A stretch of DNA of 64,000 nt from an uncultured Oribacterium sp. (GCA_934270345.1 CAKQPT010000001.1:123177-187176); one strand, 5' to 3'. Shown: positions 34,757 through 44,235, counted from the stretch's first letter. Translations and numbers: made by a program. Notes: a model not told the origin generated them from the sequence alone.

Positions 34757-37429
34757 ATGAAAGAACGCATAAATAAGCTGGCCAGAGGCATCGTCGATCT
34801 GGCCTGTCCCGAGCTTCGTCTCAGCGATACGGCCTTCCACGGGATGGTCTGCGCGGGCGAGACCTTAAAGCTGGATCTGATCCTGACATCGGAGAATGGC
34901 ATCCTTCTGAAGGGCCTAATCTACTCGGACAGTCCATATGTGACGATTCAGAAGAATACCTTTCTCGGACTGCGTACCCGCATCAGTGCGCTCGTCGACG
35001 CACGTGCACTGAAGGATGGCGATCATATCGAGGGGGGACTGTGCATCGTATCGAACGGTGGTGAAACACGGCTTCCGTTTGCCTTCGAGGTTCGTTCCAG
35101 TGCATCGGCCGAGGTGATTCCGGGCCTGCGTACGCCGGAAGACTTTGTAAAGCTGTACCAGACAAACGGGGACGCGGCTCTCCGTGTATTTGAATATGAT
35201 GATTTCGTCCGTGCACCGTTTATGAACGATGCACGTTTTCGCGCGCTCTATGATGGCCTCCGAAAGGGACCGGACAGGGTACATGCACTCGCGGCCTTTC
35301 TGTATGTCCTCCGGCATCCGGAGCAGGAGCCGGCGACACGGGCACCTCGTGCAGAGAGCGGGTGCACGAAGGAGACATTGAACAGAGCAGACGTACCGGT
35401 GGAAGAGCTGGAGGACGCGGAGCTCATCGAGGAGGCGGCAGGCTGCTGTATACGTGCAGGTGCGACGACGGCGCTGGCGTTTCGGATCTACCAGCGGGCG
35501 ATCGAGATGCAGTCACAGATCACCCGGCTGTACGAGTACTATATGTATGCGATGCCGAAGGGCTATCAGGGTCGTCTGCCACGCGAGGTCTATCTCTACT
35601 TCGCCTATGAGTATGATATCCCGGAGAACATGAAGCTGCCGCTGTTCTATAATGTCGTGATGAATTTCGGCGCGGAGGAGGATATCTATCAGCGCTTCGA
35701 GAAGAAGATCCAGAAGTTCACGATCGATCAGCTGCTGAAGTCGGCCTTCGACCAGCGTCTGAGTGTGCTGTATGAACGTATGATCCTCGTGGATATGGTC
35801 GACGAACGGATCGGTACGGTGCTGCCGGCGATCCTTCGCGCCTGTCGCGTGTCGACCAGCGACCCGCGCATGCGCTATGTCGTCGTGCGCTACCTCGAGC
35901 TTGATCGGGAGGAGCTCTATCCGCTGAAGGAGGGGAGTGCGTATATCCCACTGTTTTTCGAGAACAGTGTGCTACTGTTCCAGGATGCGTACGGTGACCG
36001 TTACACGGATATCGCGTATGAGAAGACCCGGATCATGGAGAAGCCGGAGCTCGAGAAGCGCTGCTTCCAGGTGGTGCCGGAGCAGCCGATGCTGAAGCTT
36101 GCCCGGGCACGGCGCATCGCACGAAATGGGATCCAGAGTGCAGAGGAGCTTGCGCTGCTCGAATCGGTGATCCGCGAGATGCCACTCGCCGGACCATACC
36201 GCGCCTATCTTCTGAACGTGATTCTGAGATATCATGATCAGACGACACGGGACTCGGATCCGGAGCTTGATGAGGAGGAGAAGCAGTTCCTTGCGGAGAT
36301 CCCACAGCAGGAGCTCGACCACAGTGAGCAGAAGATGCTGCTTCGGACACTCATCCGGCTGAATATGTTCGAGGAAGCCTATCGCCTGCTGCTGTCGAGC
36401 GGTGAGCGTGGGCTGGATCGTCCGTACCTCGAGAAGCTGGTACGAAGTCTCATCGTCGAGGAGCGCCATGTGCGTTCCGCGGAGCTCATGGATCTCGGCT
36501 ACGATCTGTTTACGCTCGGCACGAAGGATAAGACGATCCTGCACTATCTGATGGAGCATTACAACGGTCTGTCCGGGGATATGCTGGCGATTCTGCTGCG
36601 TGGACAGAAGCTGAAGGTAGACGGGCAGCGGGAGATGGCGGAACGTCTGCTGGCGCAGATGCTGTTCAGCCGGACCGAGCAGGGACTCGATGATGTATTC
36701 GAGCTCTACCGGAGCTTCCCGGATGCGGAGAGTGTGCTGCTGCGTGCCTATATCACGAAGCGCGCGGTGGATTATTTCATCGACGGCCGGGTGATCCGGG
36801 GCAGGGTGTTCTCGGATATCTATGGCATCGTGCGGGATGAGCGCTATAAGGAGCGTGTCCCGGTGATCTATCTACTGGCGATGTCGAAGCACATGTCCGA
36901 GCAGAAGGATCTGAACGGAGAAGAAAAGCTCGTGCTTCAGGAGACGATGGACTATCTGATCCGGAAGAAGCTGATTTTTGCATATACGAGAACGCTGTAC
37001 CGTTTCGTGCGGATTCCGGACAGCGTGATGGACCGGTACTATATCGAATACCATGGTCATAAGGATATCCGCCCGTCTCTGTATCTCCGTATCCTCCCGG
37101 ATCAGGGGGATTTCGAGGAGGAAGAGATTACGAGAATCTATCAGAATATCTATGTGCGCCCGGTGACACTGTTTGCCGGGGAGCGTGCAGAGTACCAGAT
37201 CTATGAATCTGCGAAGGACCAGGTGCCGGCGGCCAGTGGCAGCATCGCCTGGGACGGTACCGTACGCCTGAAGGGGGACACCTACGATATTCTGAGTGAG
37301 ATGTCCGGACTGATCGGGAAGGACCAGGACCAGGAGTTATACCAGGCCATGCACCGTTATGTCCGGAATGAAGCCGTCATCGAAGCCCTTTTCACGAAGG
37401 AGATGATGGAGGCGAAGAGTGTGGAGTAA
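34757..37429 (+). CDS. DUF5717 family protein: beta-sandwich domain plus alpha-solenoid (890 aa)
   Basis: A large cytoplasmic protein without signal peptide or membrane helix. The ATG at 34757 is taken (GGAG 10 bases upstream); a TTG two codons earlier is closer to that site. Residues 1-115 read as an Ig- or BACON-like beta sandwich (GLIYSDSPYVTI, GGLCIVSNGGETRLPFAFEV). The remaining ~750 residues are helical repeats resembling a TPR/solenoid array (ELIEEAAGCCIRAGATTALA, MFEEAYRLLLSSGERG, AELMDLGYDLFTLGT), followed by a beta-rich C-terminal part. The family is known to me only as a conserved Lachnospiraceae protein. It overlaps no gene; DUF5716 starts 13 bases later, so they are co-expressed. 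Confidence 0.82.
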   Translation: MKERINKLARGIVDLACPELRLSDTAFHGMVCAGETLKLDLILTSENGILLKGLIYSDSPYVTIQKNTFLGLRTRISALVDARALKDGDHIEGGLCIVSNGGETRLPFAFEVRSSASAEVIPGLRTPEDFVKLYQTNGDAALRVFEYDDFVRAPFMNDARFRALYDGLRKGPDRVHALAAFLYVLRHPEQEPATRAPRAESGCTKETLNRADVPVEELEDAELIEEAAGCCIRAGATTALAFRIYQRAIEMQSQITRLYEYYMYAMPKGYQGRLPREVYLYFAYEYDIPENMKLPLFYNVVMNFGAEEDIYQRFEKKIQKFTIDQLLKSAFDQRLSVLYERMILVDMVDERIGTVLPAILRACRVSTSDPRMRYVVVRYLELDREELYPLKEGSAYIPLFFENSVLLFQDAYGDRYTDIAYEKTRIMEKPELEKRCFQVVPEQPMLKLARARRIARNGIQSAEELALLESVIREMPLAGPYRAYLLNVILRYHDQTTRDSDPELDEEEKQFLAEIPQQELDHSEQKMLLRTLIRLNMFEEAYRLLLSSGERGLDRPYLEKLVRSLIVEERHVRSAELMDLGYDLFTLGTKDKTILHYLMEHYNGLSGDMLAILLRGQKLKVDGQREMAERLLAQMLFSRTEQGLDDVFELYRSFPDAESVLLRAYITKRAVDYFIDGRVIRGRVFSDIYGIVRDERYKERVPVIYLLAMSKHMSEQKDLNGEEKLVLQETMDYLIRKKLIFAYTRTLYRFVRIPDSVMDRYYIEYHGHKDIRPSLYLRILPDQGDFEEEEITRIYQNIYVRPVTLFAGERAEYQIYESAKDQVPAASGSIAWDGTVRLKGDTYDILSEMSGLIGKDQDQELYQAMHRYVRNEAVIEALFTKEMMEAKSVE

Positions 37430-37442
37430 GGAGAGCAGTTCT

Positions 37443-38675
37443 GTGAGTCGATATATAGGAATTTCACTGGACGATGACTATACAAATGTCTGTATCAATG
37501 ATGAGACGGTAACGAAACCGCTGCCGACAGTCATCGCCAAACATAAAAAGGACGATCGCTGGACGGTCGGAGAGGAGGCCTATAAGGAAACCCTCGCCGG
37601 CTCTGGTGTGATCGTCGATAAACTGGTCAGCCTGCTCGAGAAAAACGGGACGGCCACCATCGCGCGTGTGAAGTATACGGCGATCGATATCGTCTATCAT
37701 TACTTCCAGGAGCTTCTCCGAACAGAGGAGGATCCGAGCGAGGAGGATCGAAGCGGGGACATCGTCGTCGTCACGATCCGGAAGGCGAGCCGCTCCATGG
37801 TAGAGAAGCTGCAGGAGGCGATCCTCCGGACCGGTGTCCTGGAGAAGAATCTGCATATCATCAGCCATACGGAGAGCTTCGCGCATTTCGTGCTGCACCA
37901 GGATTCCAGCCTGTATAACCGTAAGGTGGGCATGTTTGAATTAAATAATCAGTGTCTCTGCTACTATGAGATGCATGTATCCCGCGGAACCCGGCGCTTC
38001 GCGTTGCTCGGCTCCGAGGCGGAGACCGAGGCCTTCAATATCGATATCCTGAAGACGACCTCCGGCGGGAAGATCGCTGATCGGATCCTGACGACCGTCG
38101 CGGAGCGTACACTGGGGAAGGACGCCTACTCTGCGGTATTTCTCTGCGGGCGTGGCTTCCGGGACACGAATTTCGCAACGAACTTCATGAATTTCATCTG
38201 CAATCGTCGCCGTGTACTGATCGAGCCGGGACTCTTCTGCATCGGTGCAGAGATTCATGCCCGGAACATCGATGAGGGAAAGAGTGAGGAGTACACGATT
38301 CTCTGCGATACACGCGTGAGTGCGGATATCTCTGCACGTGTTGTGATCAACGAGAAGGAAGAAAATCTGCCGATCGTGAAGGCCGGTACGAACTGGATGG
38401 ACTCGAGAACCTCCTATGAGCTGATCGAGGACGACCAGGACTACATCGATTTTCAGGTCACCTCCCTCGCCCATCCACGTCGTCCGATCCGTCTTCGCAT
38501 GATGCTCGACCGCTTCCCGAAGCGGGAGAACCGTACGACGAGGATACGCATGTCGACGGAGTTTGTGGATGCGGAGACCCTCCGTGTCACCGTACGGGAT
38601 CTCGGCTTCGGCGATCTCTTCCCGTCCAGCGGACAGGAAATCACCGAGGAGATCGACCTCGCGGACAAGGTTTAA
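37443..38675 (+). CDS. DUF5716 family protein with actin/Hsp70-like layout (410 aa)
   Basis: The GTG at 37443 has TAAGGAGAG 8 bases upstream; the longer frame overlaps the previous stop. The order of elements recalls a degenerate Hsp70: an N-terminal strand pair YIGISLDDDYTNVCI (phosphate-1-like), PTVIAKHKKDDRWTVGEEAY, the inter-strand IISHTESFAHFVLHQ, a second strand pair KVGMFELNNQCLCYYEM (phosphate-2-like), then AVFLCGRGFRD at about 232-240 (adenosine-loop-like) and GAEIHA at 268-273. The last ~115 residues are a beta domain with LRVTVRDLGFGDLFPSSG, like the Hsp70 substrate domain. Usual Gly-rich phosphate loops are mutated, so ATP hydrolysis is doubtful. The resemblance is my reading. Confidence 0.8.
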   Translation: MSRYIGISLDDDYTNVCINDETVTKPLPTVIAKHKKDDRWTVGEEAYKETLAGSGVIVDKLVSLLEKNGTATIARVKYTAIDIVYHYFQELLRTEEDPSEEDRSGDIVVVTIRKASRSMVEKLQEAILRTGVLEKNLHIISHTESFAHFVLHQDSSLYNRKVGMFELNNQCLCYYEMHVSRGTRRFALLGSEAETEAFNIDILKTTSGGKIADRILTTVAERTLGKDAYSAVFLCGRGFRDTNFATNFMNFICNRRRVLIEPGLFCIGAEIHARNIDEGKSEEYTILCDTRVSADISARVVINEKEENLPIVKAGTNWMDSRTSYELIEDDQDYIDFQVTSLAHPRRPIRLRMMLDRFPKRENRTTRIRMSTEFVDAETLRVTVRDLGFGDLFPSSGQEITEEIDLADKV

Positions 38676-38689
38676 ATAAGGCGGGAAAT

Positions 38690-39484
38690 ATGGGCTTATT
38701 ACTATGTACAAGGTGTGCACAGCACCCGTTCTACTATGAAAAACTGGATATCAATCTCTGGTCGATCCAGGAGCTTTCCTATGTGATCTACCACTATCCG
38801 ATCATGCTGCCGACCGATCTCGTGGACCGGAAGCTGAGCGGCTGGATCCGTGATGAGCTGCACATGGGTATCCTCGCCGCGAAGCTCGAGCAGTACATGG
38901 GTTCCGGTGAAGGCGGGGAGCTCCAGGAACGACTGCTGCTCATGATTCTCCGTGAGAGCAACTACTACACGCAGCAGGAGATCAGTTACTTCGAGACCGA
39001 GTACCGGCGTCTCCGCCACATCGATCGAGACCAGTTCTATGATCTGCTCGGCGACGCCTACTTCCACATGGGCCGCTATGGCCGGGCGATCGAGGCCTAC
39101 ACCGAGTCGCTGCACTATCAGGACAGTATGCTCGTCAAGATGAAGCTCGGCAGTGCCTGCGTTTCGGTCATGCAGTTCCGCCGTGCATCGGATATCTTCG
39201 AGCAGGTCTTCGTCGAGACCGCGGCGCTGGAACCGCTTCGTAAGCTCTACTTCATTTCGAAGCTCGAACCGTCCGTCAGGACGATTGAAAAGTATATCGA
39301 CCATATCGATACGGAAATGCTTGCAGATTGGGAGCTTCAGTATGATAATGTACTGACACAGGCCGAGGATTCCGAGCATGTCCGCCAGGTCGACGACGTC
39401 TACCAGCGGGATCGCAGCGAATTCCGGAAGGAAGCGAAGCTCTGGCTGGTCAAGTGGAAAAAGGAATACCGCGAGAAGGTATAA
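38690..39484 (+). CDS. TPR-type protein, third gene of the DUF5717/DUF5716 operon (264 aa)
   Basis: The N-terminal ~75 residues form a conserved module (MGLLLCTRCAQHPFYYEKL, then SIQELSYVIYHYPIMLPTDL) that I recall from Lachnospiraceae genomes next to DUF5716. The middle (about 119-176) has clear TPR units: YDLLGDAYFHMGRYGRAIEA and YTESLHYQDSMLVKMKLGSA, then FRRASDIFEQVF. The C-terminus is a highly charged helix (DRSEFRKEAKLWLVKWKKEY). No signal peptide is seen. It follows DUF5716 by 14 bases. It probably binds a partner, perhaps the two upstream products; the function is unknown. Confidence 0.8.
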   Translation: MGLLLCTRCAQHPFYYEKLDINLWSIQELSYVIYHYPIMLPTDLVDRKLSGWIRDELHMGILAAKLEQYMGSGEGGELQERLLLMILRESNYYTQQEISYFETEYRRLRHIDRDQFYDLLGDAYFHMGRYGRAIEAYTESLHYQDSMLVKMKLGSACVSVMQFRRASDIFEQVFVETAALEPLRKLYFISKLEPSVRTIEKYIDHIDTEMLADWELQYDNVLTQAEDSEHVRQVDDVYQRDRSEFRKEAKLWLVKWKKEYREKV

Positions 39485-39581
39485 AAGAAGCGGCGTCTCC
39501 GTCCTGCAGAAGCCGAGGTCAATGCAGACGACCGGAACGCCATCACCCATCTCAGAATCTAGATAGAAGAAGGAAATGATT

Positions 39582-42221
39582 ATGAAAGAACTTGCAAAGC
39601 AGTACAACCCGGAGGAGGTTGAGGACCGCATCTATGATATGTGGCTGAAGGGCCACTATTTTCATGCGGAGGTCAACCCGAACAAGAAGCCATTTACCAT
39701 CATGATGCCGCCGCCAAACGTAACCGGTCAGCTGCACATGGGCCATGCCCTCGACAACACACTGCAGGATTCCCTGATCCGCTGGAAGCGTATGCAGGGC
39801 TATGAGGCACTGTGGCAGCCGGGCAGTGATCATGCCGCGATTGCAACCGAGGTAAAGGTCACGAATAAGCTGAAGGAGCAGGGCATCGATAAGCACGAGC
39901 TCGGTCGTGAGGGCTTCCTGAAGGAGGCCTGGAAGTGGAAGGAGGAGTACGAGTCCAGAATCGTCAACCAGCTCCACAAGATCGGCTCCAGTGCCGACTG
40001 GGACAGACTTCGCTTCACCATGGACGAGGGCTGCACACACGCCGTTCAGACGACCTTCATCAATCTGTATAAGAAGGGCTACATCTATAAGGGCTCCAGA
40101 ATCATCAACTGGTGTCCGGTCTGCCATACTTCCCTCAGTGATGCAGAGGTAAACCATGAGGAGCAGGAAGGCCACTTCTGGCATATCCTCTATCCGCTCG
40201 CGGATGGTTCCGGCCAGATCGAGATCGCAACCACCCGTCCGGAGACCCTGCTCGGTGATACCGCTGTCGCCGTCAATCCGGAGGACCCGCGTTATAAGGA
40301 TATGATCGGTAAGATGGTGAAGCTTCCGCTTACGGATCGTGAGATCCCGATCGTCGGTGATGAGCATGCGGATATGACCTTCGGAACCGGTGCGGTAAAG
40401 ATCACACCGGCACATGACCCGAACGATTTCGAGGTCGGCAAGCGTCACAATCTGCCGGAGATCAATATCCTGAACGATGATGCGACCATCAACTGTCCGG
40501 GTTCGAAGTATGATGGCATGGACCGCTATGAGGCGCGGAAGGCCATGGTACAGGATCTGACCGATCTCGGTCTGCTGGTGAAGGTCGTTCCGACGAAGCA
40601 TAATGTCGGTACCCACGACCGCTGTGGTACCACGGTCGAGCCGATGATCAAGCCGCAGTGGTTCGTACGTATGGAGGAGATGGCGAAGCCGGCGATCCGG
40701 GCGATCGAGACCGGTGAGCTCCAGTTCGTTCCGGAGAACTACAGTAAGACCTACCTTCACTGGCTTGAGAACATCAAGGACTGGTGTATCTCCCGTCAGC
40801 TCTGGTGGGGACATCGTATCCCGGCCTACTACTGTGAGGACTGTGGTGAGATGGTGGTCGGATTCGAGGCACCGGAGACCTGCCCGAAGTGTGGTGGACA
40901 TCACTTCCGACAGGATGAGGATACCCTCGATACCTGGTTCTCCAGCGCACTCTGGCCGTTTGAGACCCTCGGCTGGCCGGAGGAGACCCCGGAGTACAAG
41001 TACTTCTATCCGACCGATGTACTCGTAACCGGCTACGATATCATCTTCTTCTGGGTTGTTCGTATGGTATTCTCCGGTATCGAGCAGACCGGAAAGGTTC
41101 CGTTCCACAAGGTGCTGATTCACGGACTCGTACGTGATGATCAGGGCCGGAAGATGAGTAAATCCCTCGGCAACGGTATCGATCCGCTCGAGGTCATCCA
41201 GAAGTATGGTGCGGATGCCCTTCGTATGACGCTTCTCACCGGCAATGCACCGGGTAACGATATGCGTTTCTACTGGTCGAGAGTCGAGGCCTCCAGAAAC
41301 TTCATGAATAAGGTATGGAATGCTTCCCGCTTCATCATGATGAACCTCGATAAGGCGGATCTTCCGGAGACGATGCCGGCAAACCTGACCATGGCCGATA
41401 AGTGGATCCTCAGCAAGGTGAACAGCCTCATCGCGGATGTGACCCGTAATCTGGAAGCCTTCGACCTCGGAATCGCCCTCGATAAGGTGCAGAACTTTAT
41501 CTGGGAGGAGTTCTGTGACTGGTACATCGAGATGGTGAAGCCACGTCTCTGGAACGAAGAGGATGAAACGAAGGCAGCCGCCCTCTGGACACTGAAGCAT
41601 GTGCTCATCACCTCACTGAAGCTCCTGCATCCGTTCTGTCCGTTCATCACCGAGGAGATCTTCGATACCCTCGAGAATCCGGAGACCCCGCTCATGCGTC
41701 AGGCATGGCCGGAGTTCAGTGAGGCGCTGAACTTCCAGGAGGATGAGGCAGAGATCGAGACCATCAAGGAAGCCGTACGTTCGATCCGTAATGTGCGTAC
41801 GAATATGAACGTTGCACCGTCCAGAAAGGCGATGACCTACGTCGTGACCGAGAACGAGCGCGTAAGAAAAACGTTCGAACATAGTAAGGTATTCTTCGCT
41901 ACCCTTGCCTATGCATCGGATGTTATAATTCAGAGTGATAAGACCGGCATCGCAGACGATGCCGTAACGGTAGCGATTCCGGATGCGGTGATCCATATCC
42001 CGTTTGCGGATCTCGTGGACATCGCAAAGGAGATCGAGCGTCTCGAGAAGGAGAAGCAGAAGTGGGAAGCAGAGATCAAGCGTTCCACCGGCATGCTCAA
42101 CAACGAGCGCTTCACTTCGAAGGCACCGGCAGAGAAGGTAGAGGAGGAGCGTGAAAAGCTTCAGCGGAATACACAGCTTCTTCAGCAGGTGACCGAGCGT
42201 CTCGCTGCCCTCAGTAAGTAA
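39582..42221 (+). CDS. valS: Valyl-tRNA synthetase
   Basis: A class Ia synthetase that charges tRNA-Val and edits threonine. The ATG at 39582 is 7 bases after AAGGA; the ATG two codons upstream is too close to that site. The 879 residues hold PPPNVTGQLHMGHALDN (HIGH equivalent at 52-55), the editing domain with TTRPETLLGDTAVAVNP, the tRNA-binding and zinc-like cysteines (YYCEDCGEMVV...CPKCGG), KMSKSLGNGIDP (524-528), an anticodon domain and the C-terminal coiled coil (EIERLEKEKQKWEAEI). No T-box lies in the 97-base leader. The exported mini-protein gene follows after 19 bases. Confidence 0.97.
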   Translation: MKELAKQYNPEEVEDRIYDMWLKGHYFHAEVNPNKKPFTIMMPPPNVTGQLHMGHALDNTLQDSLIRWKRMQGYEALWQPGSDHAAIATEVKVTNKLKEQGIDKHELGREGFLKEAWKWKEEYESRIVNQLHKIGSSADWDRLRFTMDEGCTHAVQTTFINLYKKGYIYKGSRIINWCPVCHTSLSDAEVNHEEQEGHFWHILYPLADGSGQIEIATTRPETLLGDTAVAVNPEDPRYKDMIGKMVKLPLTDREIPIVGDEHADMTFGTGAVKITPAHDPNDFEVGKRHNLPEINILNDDATINCPGSKYDGMDRYEARKAMVQDLTDLGLLVKVVPTKHNVGTHDRCGTTVEPMIKPQWFVRMEEMAKPAIRAIETGELQFVPENYSKTYLHWLENIKDWCISRQLWWGHRIPAYYCEDCGEMVVGFEAPETCPKCGGHHFRQDEDTLDTWFSSALWPFETLGWPEETPEYKYFYPTDVLVTGYDIIFFWVVRMVFSGIEQTGKVPFHKVLIHGLVRDDQGRKMSKSLGNGIDPLEVIQKYGADALRMTLLTGNAPGNDMRFYWSRVEASRNFMNKVWNASRFIMMNLDKADLPETMPANLTMADKWILSKVNSLIADVTRNLEAFDLGIALDKVQNFIWEEFCDWYIEMVKPRLWNEEDETKAAALWTLKHVLITSLKLLHPFCPFITEEIFDTLENPETPLMRQAWPEFSEALNFQEDEAEIETIKEAVRSIRNVRTNMNVAPSRKAMTYVVTENERVRKTFEHSKVFFATLAYASDVIIQSDKTGIADDAVTVAIPDAVIHIPFADLVDIAKEIERLEKEKQKWEAEIKRSTGMLNNERFTSKAPAEKVEEEREKLQRNTQLLQQVTERLAALSK

Positions 42222-42240
42222 ACGTGGGAGGAAACAGATC

Positions 42241-42837
42241 ATGAAACGTACACATGTAGTGGGTGTCGCTCTGGCACTGGCACTGTCAATGACTGCGCCA
42301 GTGGCAGCGATGGCGGCCGAGCACCCTGCAAGCGCTGTCGAGCTTCAGGAAGTAGCGGCGACCCAGAAGAGCAAGTTCGCCTGGGAGAATACCGGGACGA
42401 GCTGGCGCCTTCTGTATCTGACACCGTCCAGCACACAGTGGACCTACGCCCATAAGTGGGTACAGATCGGTGCGAGCTTCTATTATTTCGATGATCAGGG
42501 CGATATGGTCGAGGGCTGGTTCCAGGATGCGAGCGGCCGCTGGTTCTTCGCGCAGTATGACAACATGGCCCGGAACAATCCGAATGCCGGAAAGGTCATC
42601 AGCGGCTGGGCACAGATCCGCGCGACGAACGGAAGCATGCAGTACTATTACTTCGGAAGTGATGCGACGACCGGCATTCCGAGCGGTATGTATGGAAGCG
42701 ATGCGGCAGGCTACTATAAGAGCTATACCATCGACGGTCAGGAGTACCAGTTTGACTCGAACGGTCACTGTGTACAGACGATGATCGGCATGGCGAAGAC
42801 CTACGGACGCAATCGAACGGAAGTAAGTGATCTATAA
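42241..42837 (+). CDS. Exported mini cell-wall-binding-repeat protein (198 aa)
   Basis: A signal peptide (MKRTHVVGVALALALSMTAP, cleavage near AMAA) is followed by aromatic Gly-Trp repeats of the choline-binding/cell-wall-binding type: WVQIGASFYYFDDQGDMVEG, WFQDASGRWFFAQYD, GWAQIRATNGSMQYYYFGSD and QEYQFDSNGHCV. There is no catalytic domain, so it could be a wall-bound adaptor or modulator. It lies 19 bases after valS behind GTGGGAGGAAAC, which is an odd partner for a tRNA synthetase. The branched terminator at 42843 ends the transcript. Confidence 0.78.
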   Translation: MKRTHVVGVALALALSMTAPVAAMAAEHPASAVELQEVAATQKSKFAWENTGTSWRLLYLTPSSTQWTYAHKWVQIGASFYYFDDQGDMVEGWFQDASGRWFFAQYDNMARNNPNAGKVISGWAQIRATNGSMQYYYFGSDATTGIPSGMYGSDAAGYYKSYTIDGQEYQFDSNGHCVQTMIGMAKTYGRNRTEVSDL

Positions 42838-42842
42838 GGATG

Positions 42843-42901
42843 AAGGCAGGAAGCGGATGAGGCTCCGGAAATCCGGAGCGATCGAGGCTCCCTGCCTTTT
42901 T
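42843..42901 (+). terminator. Terminator after the mini cell-wall protein gene
   Basis: AAGGCAGG (42843-42850) pairs with CCTGCCTT (42891-42898), enclosing an inner hairpin GCTCCGGA / TCCGGAGC, followed by TTTTTG. Confidence 0.8.
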
Positions 42902-42923
42902 GTTATCAGGACAGGCAGGATAT

Positions 42924-43403
42924 ATGAAGATTAATCTGATTGTTGTGGGAAAGGTGAAGGAGAAATACTTCCGGGATGCGATCCAGGAGTATGTGAAGCG
43001 ACTGTCGGCCTTCTGTGATTTAACGATCATAGAGGTCGCGGATGAGAAGACACCGGAGCATGCGCCGGAGACGATGGAGGCCCGGATCAAGGAGACGGAG
43101 GGGGAGCGTATCCTCGCGAAGATCAGTGACCGGAGCTACGTGGTCGCGCTCGCCATCGAGGGAGATATGCTGAGCTCCGAGGGGCTGGCGGAGCGCGTGC
43201 AGGAGCTGATGCTGCGCGGACGCTCGGACATCAGCTTCGTCATCGGCGGCTCACTGGGGCTCAGCCCGGCAGTGCTGAAGCGTGCGGATATGAAGCTCAG
43301 CTTCAGCCGCATGACCTTTCCGCACCAGCTGATGCGGGTGATTCTGCTCGAGCAGGTGTACCGTGCGTTTAAGATCAATGCGCATGAGCCGTATCATAAG
43401 TGA
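42924..43403 (+). CDS. rlmH: 23S rRNA (pseudouridine1915-N3)-methyltransferase RlmH
   Basis: A SPOUT-fold methyltransferase that modifies pseudouridine 1915 in helix 69 of 23S rRNA. The 159-residue length is typical. It starts [16 protein letters not shown], has [17 protein letters not shown], the knot text [14 protein letters not shown] and the C-terminal [20 protein letters not shown], ending in NAHEPYHK as in homologues. The start at 42924 matches the family N-terminus; the longer frame overlaps the terminator. The preceding AGGCAGG may act as a ribosome site. Confidence 0.96.
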   Translation: MKINLIVVGKVKEKYFRDAIQEYVKRLSAFCDLTIIEVADEKTPEHAPETMEARIKETEGERILAKISDRSYVVALAIEGDMLSSEGLAERVQELMLRGRSDISFVIGGSLGLSPAVLKRADMKLSFSRMTFPHQLMRVILLEQVYRAFKINAHEPYHK

Positions 43404-43405
43404 CA

Positions 43406-43461
43406 GGAACATCGGGTGCAGCCCCCAGAAGCACAGTACTGCGGGCTGCACTCGATGTTCC
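43406..43461. terminator. 19-bp hairpin between rlmH and the convergent CarD-like gene
   Basis: GGAACATCGGGTGCAGCCC (43406-43424) pairs with 43443-43461 (one wobble). The 18-base loop contains CAGAAGCACAGTACT, which recurs at 48908-48922. T content after it is weak on both strands. Confidence 0.7.
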
Positions 43462-43466
43462 TCGAT

Positions 43467-43982
43467 TTACATTGTGTGCATTTCTGCCAATGTCTGGTGG
43501 ATCATCTCCGGGACCTCGTCCTTCGGGATATCGAAGATGATGGAGAGCTCCATGTAGAGGATGTTTTCAGCCTGCTCCATGTAGTGGATATCGGTGAGTG
43601 TCATTTTCTTTCCCTGCCGCAGGCGTTCCTGCTTCCGCGTATACAGGGTGCGGATGACGCGCAGGAGTTCCTCCGGATCACAGCTTCGGATACACTCCTT
43701 GCAGGCATCCTCGAGGAGCTTCCGGTTGTGAAAGTCCAGAAGCTGTATATCGGGGGCCGTGCGTATGAACTGTTCGGCTTCCGCGCGCGTCATGATGCGA
43801 CGCATATTCGTTTTTGCTGCATCCACCGGTGCGTAGACGGAGCCTTCCGGCTTCCCGCACGGCTGCATCACGTAATACTCCTTCTCGCTGGCACTGCCAT
43901 CCATGGCCAGCATCACACGATCCATGATTCTGTGAACACCCTTACATCCGTAAATGACATATTCACCTGGCTGAAAAAACAT
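43467..43982 (-). CDS. CarD-family transcriptional regulator
   Basis: A 171-residue protein with the CarD/TRCF RNA-polymerase-interaction domain at its N-terminus (FQPGEYVIYGCKGVHRIMDR; PVDAAKTNMRRIMTRAEAEQ) and a helical C-terminal domain with LLRVIRTLYTRKQERLRQGK and MEQAENILYMELSIIFDIPK. Members bind the polymerase beta subunit and stabilise open promoter complexes, often at rRNA promoters. The ribosome site AAGGAGGACCT is strong. It is monocistronic, convergent with rlmH. The target promoters are unknown. Confidence 0.88.
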   Translation of the reverse strand: MFFQPGEYVIYGCKGVHRIMDRVMLAMDGSASEKEYYVMQPCGKPEGSVYAPVDAAKTNMRRIMTRAEAEQFIRTAPDIQLLDFHNRKLLEDACKECIRSCDPEELLRVIRTLYTRKQERLRQGKKMTLTDIHYMEQAENILYMELSIIFDIPKDEVPEMIHQTLAEMHTM

Positions 43983-44235
43983 AGGTCCTCCTTCTTTTCA
44001 AATTCTTCGCCATTCGTCCTTTCCAGCGAATGAGACGCATGCCTTCGGGGCAGTGCGCGTTTACAGTTAACCATAGCTTACTACTAGTTTACACCAGAAA
44101 AAGCTTTTCGGAAAGTCAGTTTCGCACAATTTAATTGCAAATCGGCATGCCATCTGAACCGTGATGCCGGGTTATTGCGAAGAAAGTGGGATTTTTGTAT
44201 ACTCTACCGTATTGAACAAAATGAAGGAGTTTATA

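Noticed and set aside
39485..39581. T-box leader upstream of valS
   Set aside because: The 97-base gap has no T-box consensus and no terminator.
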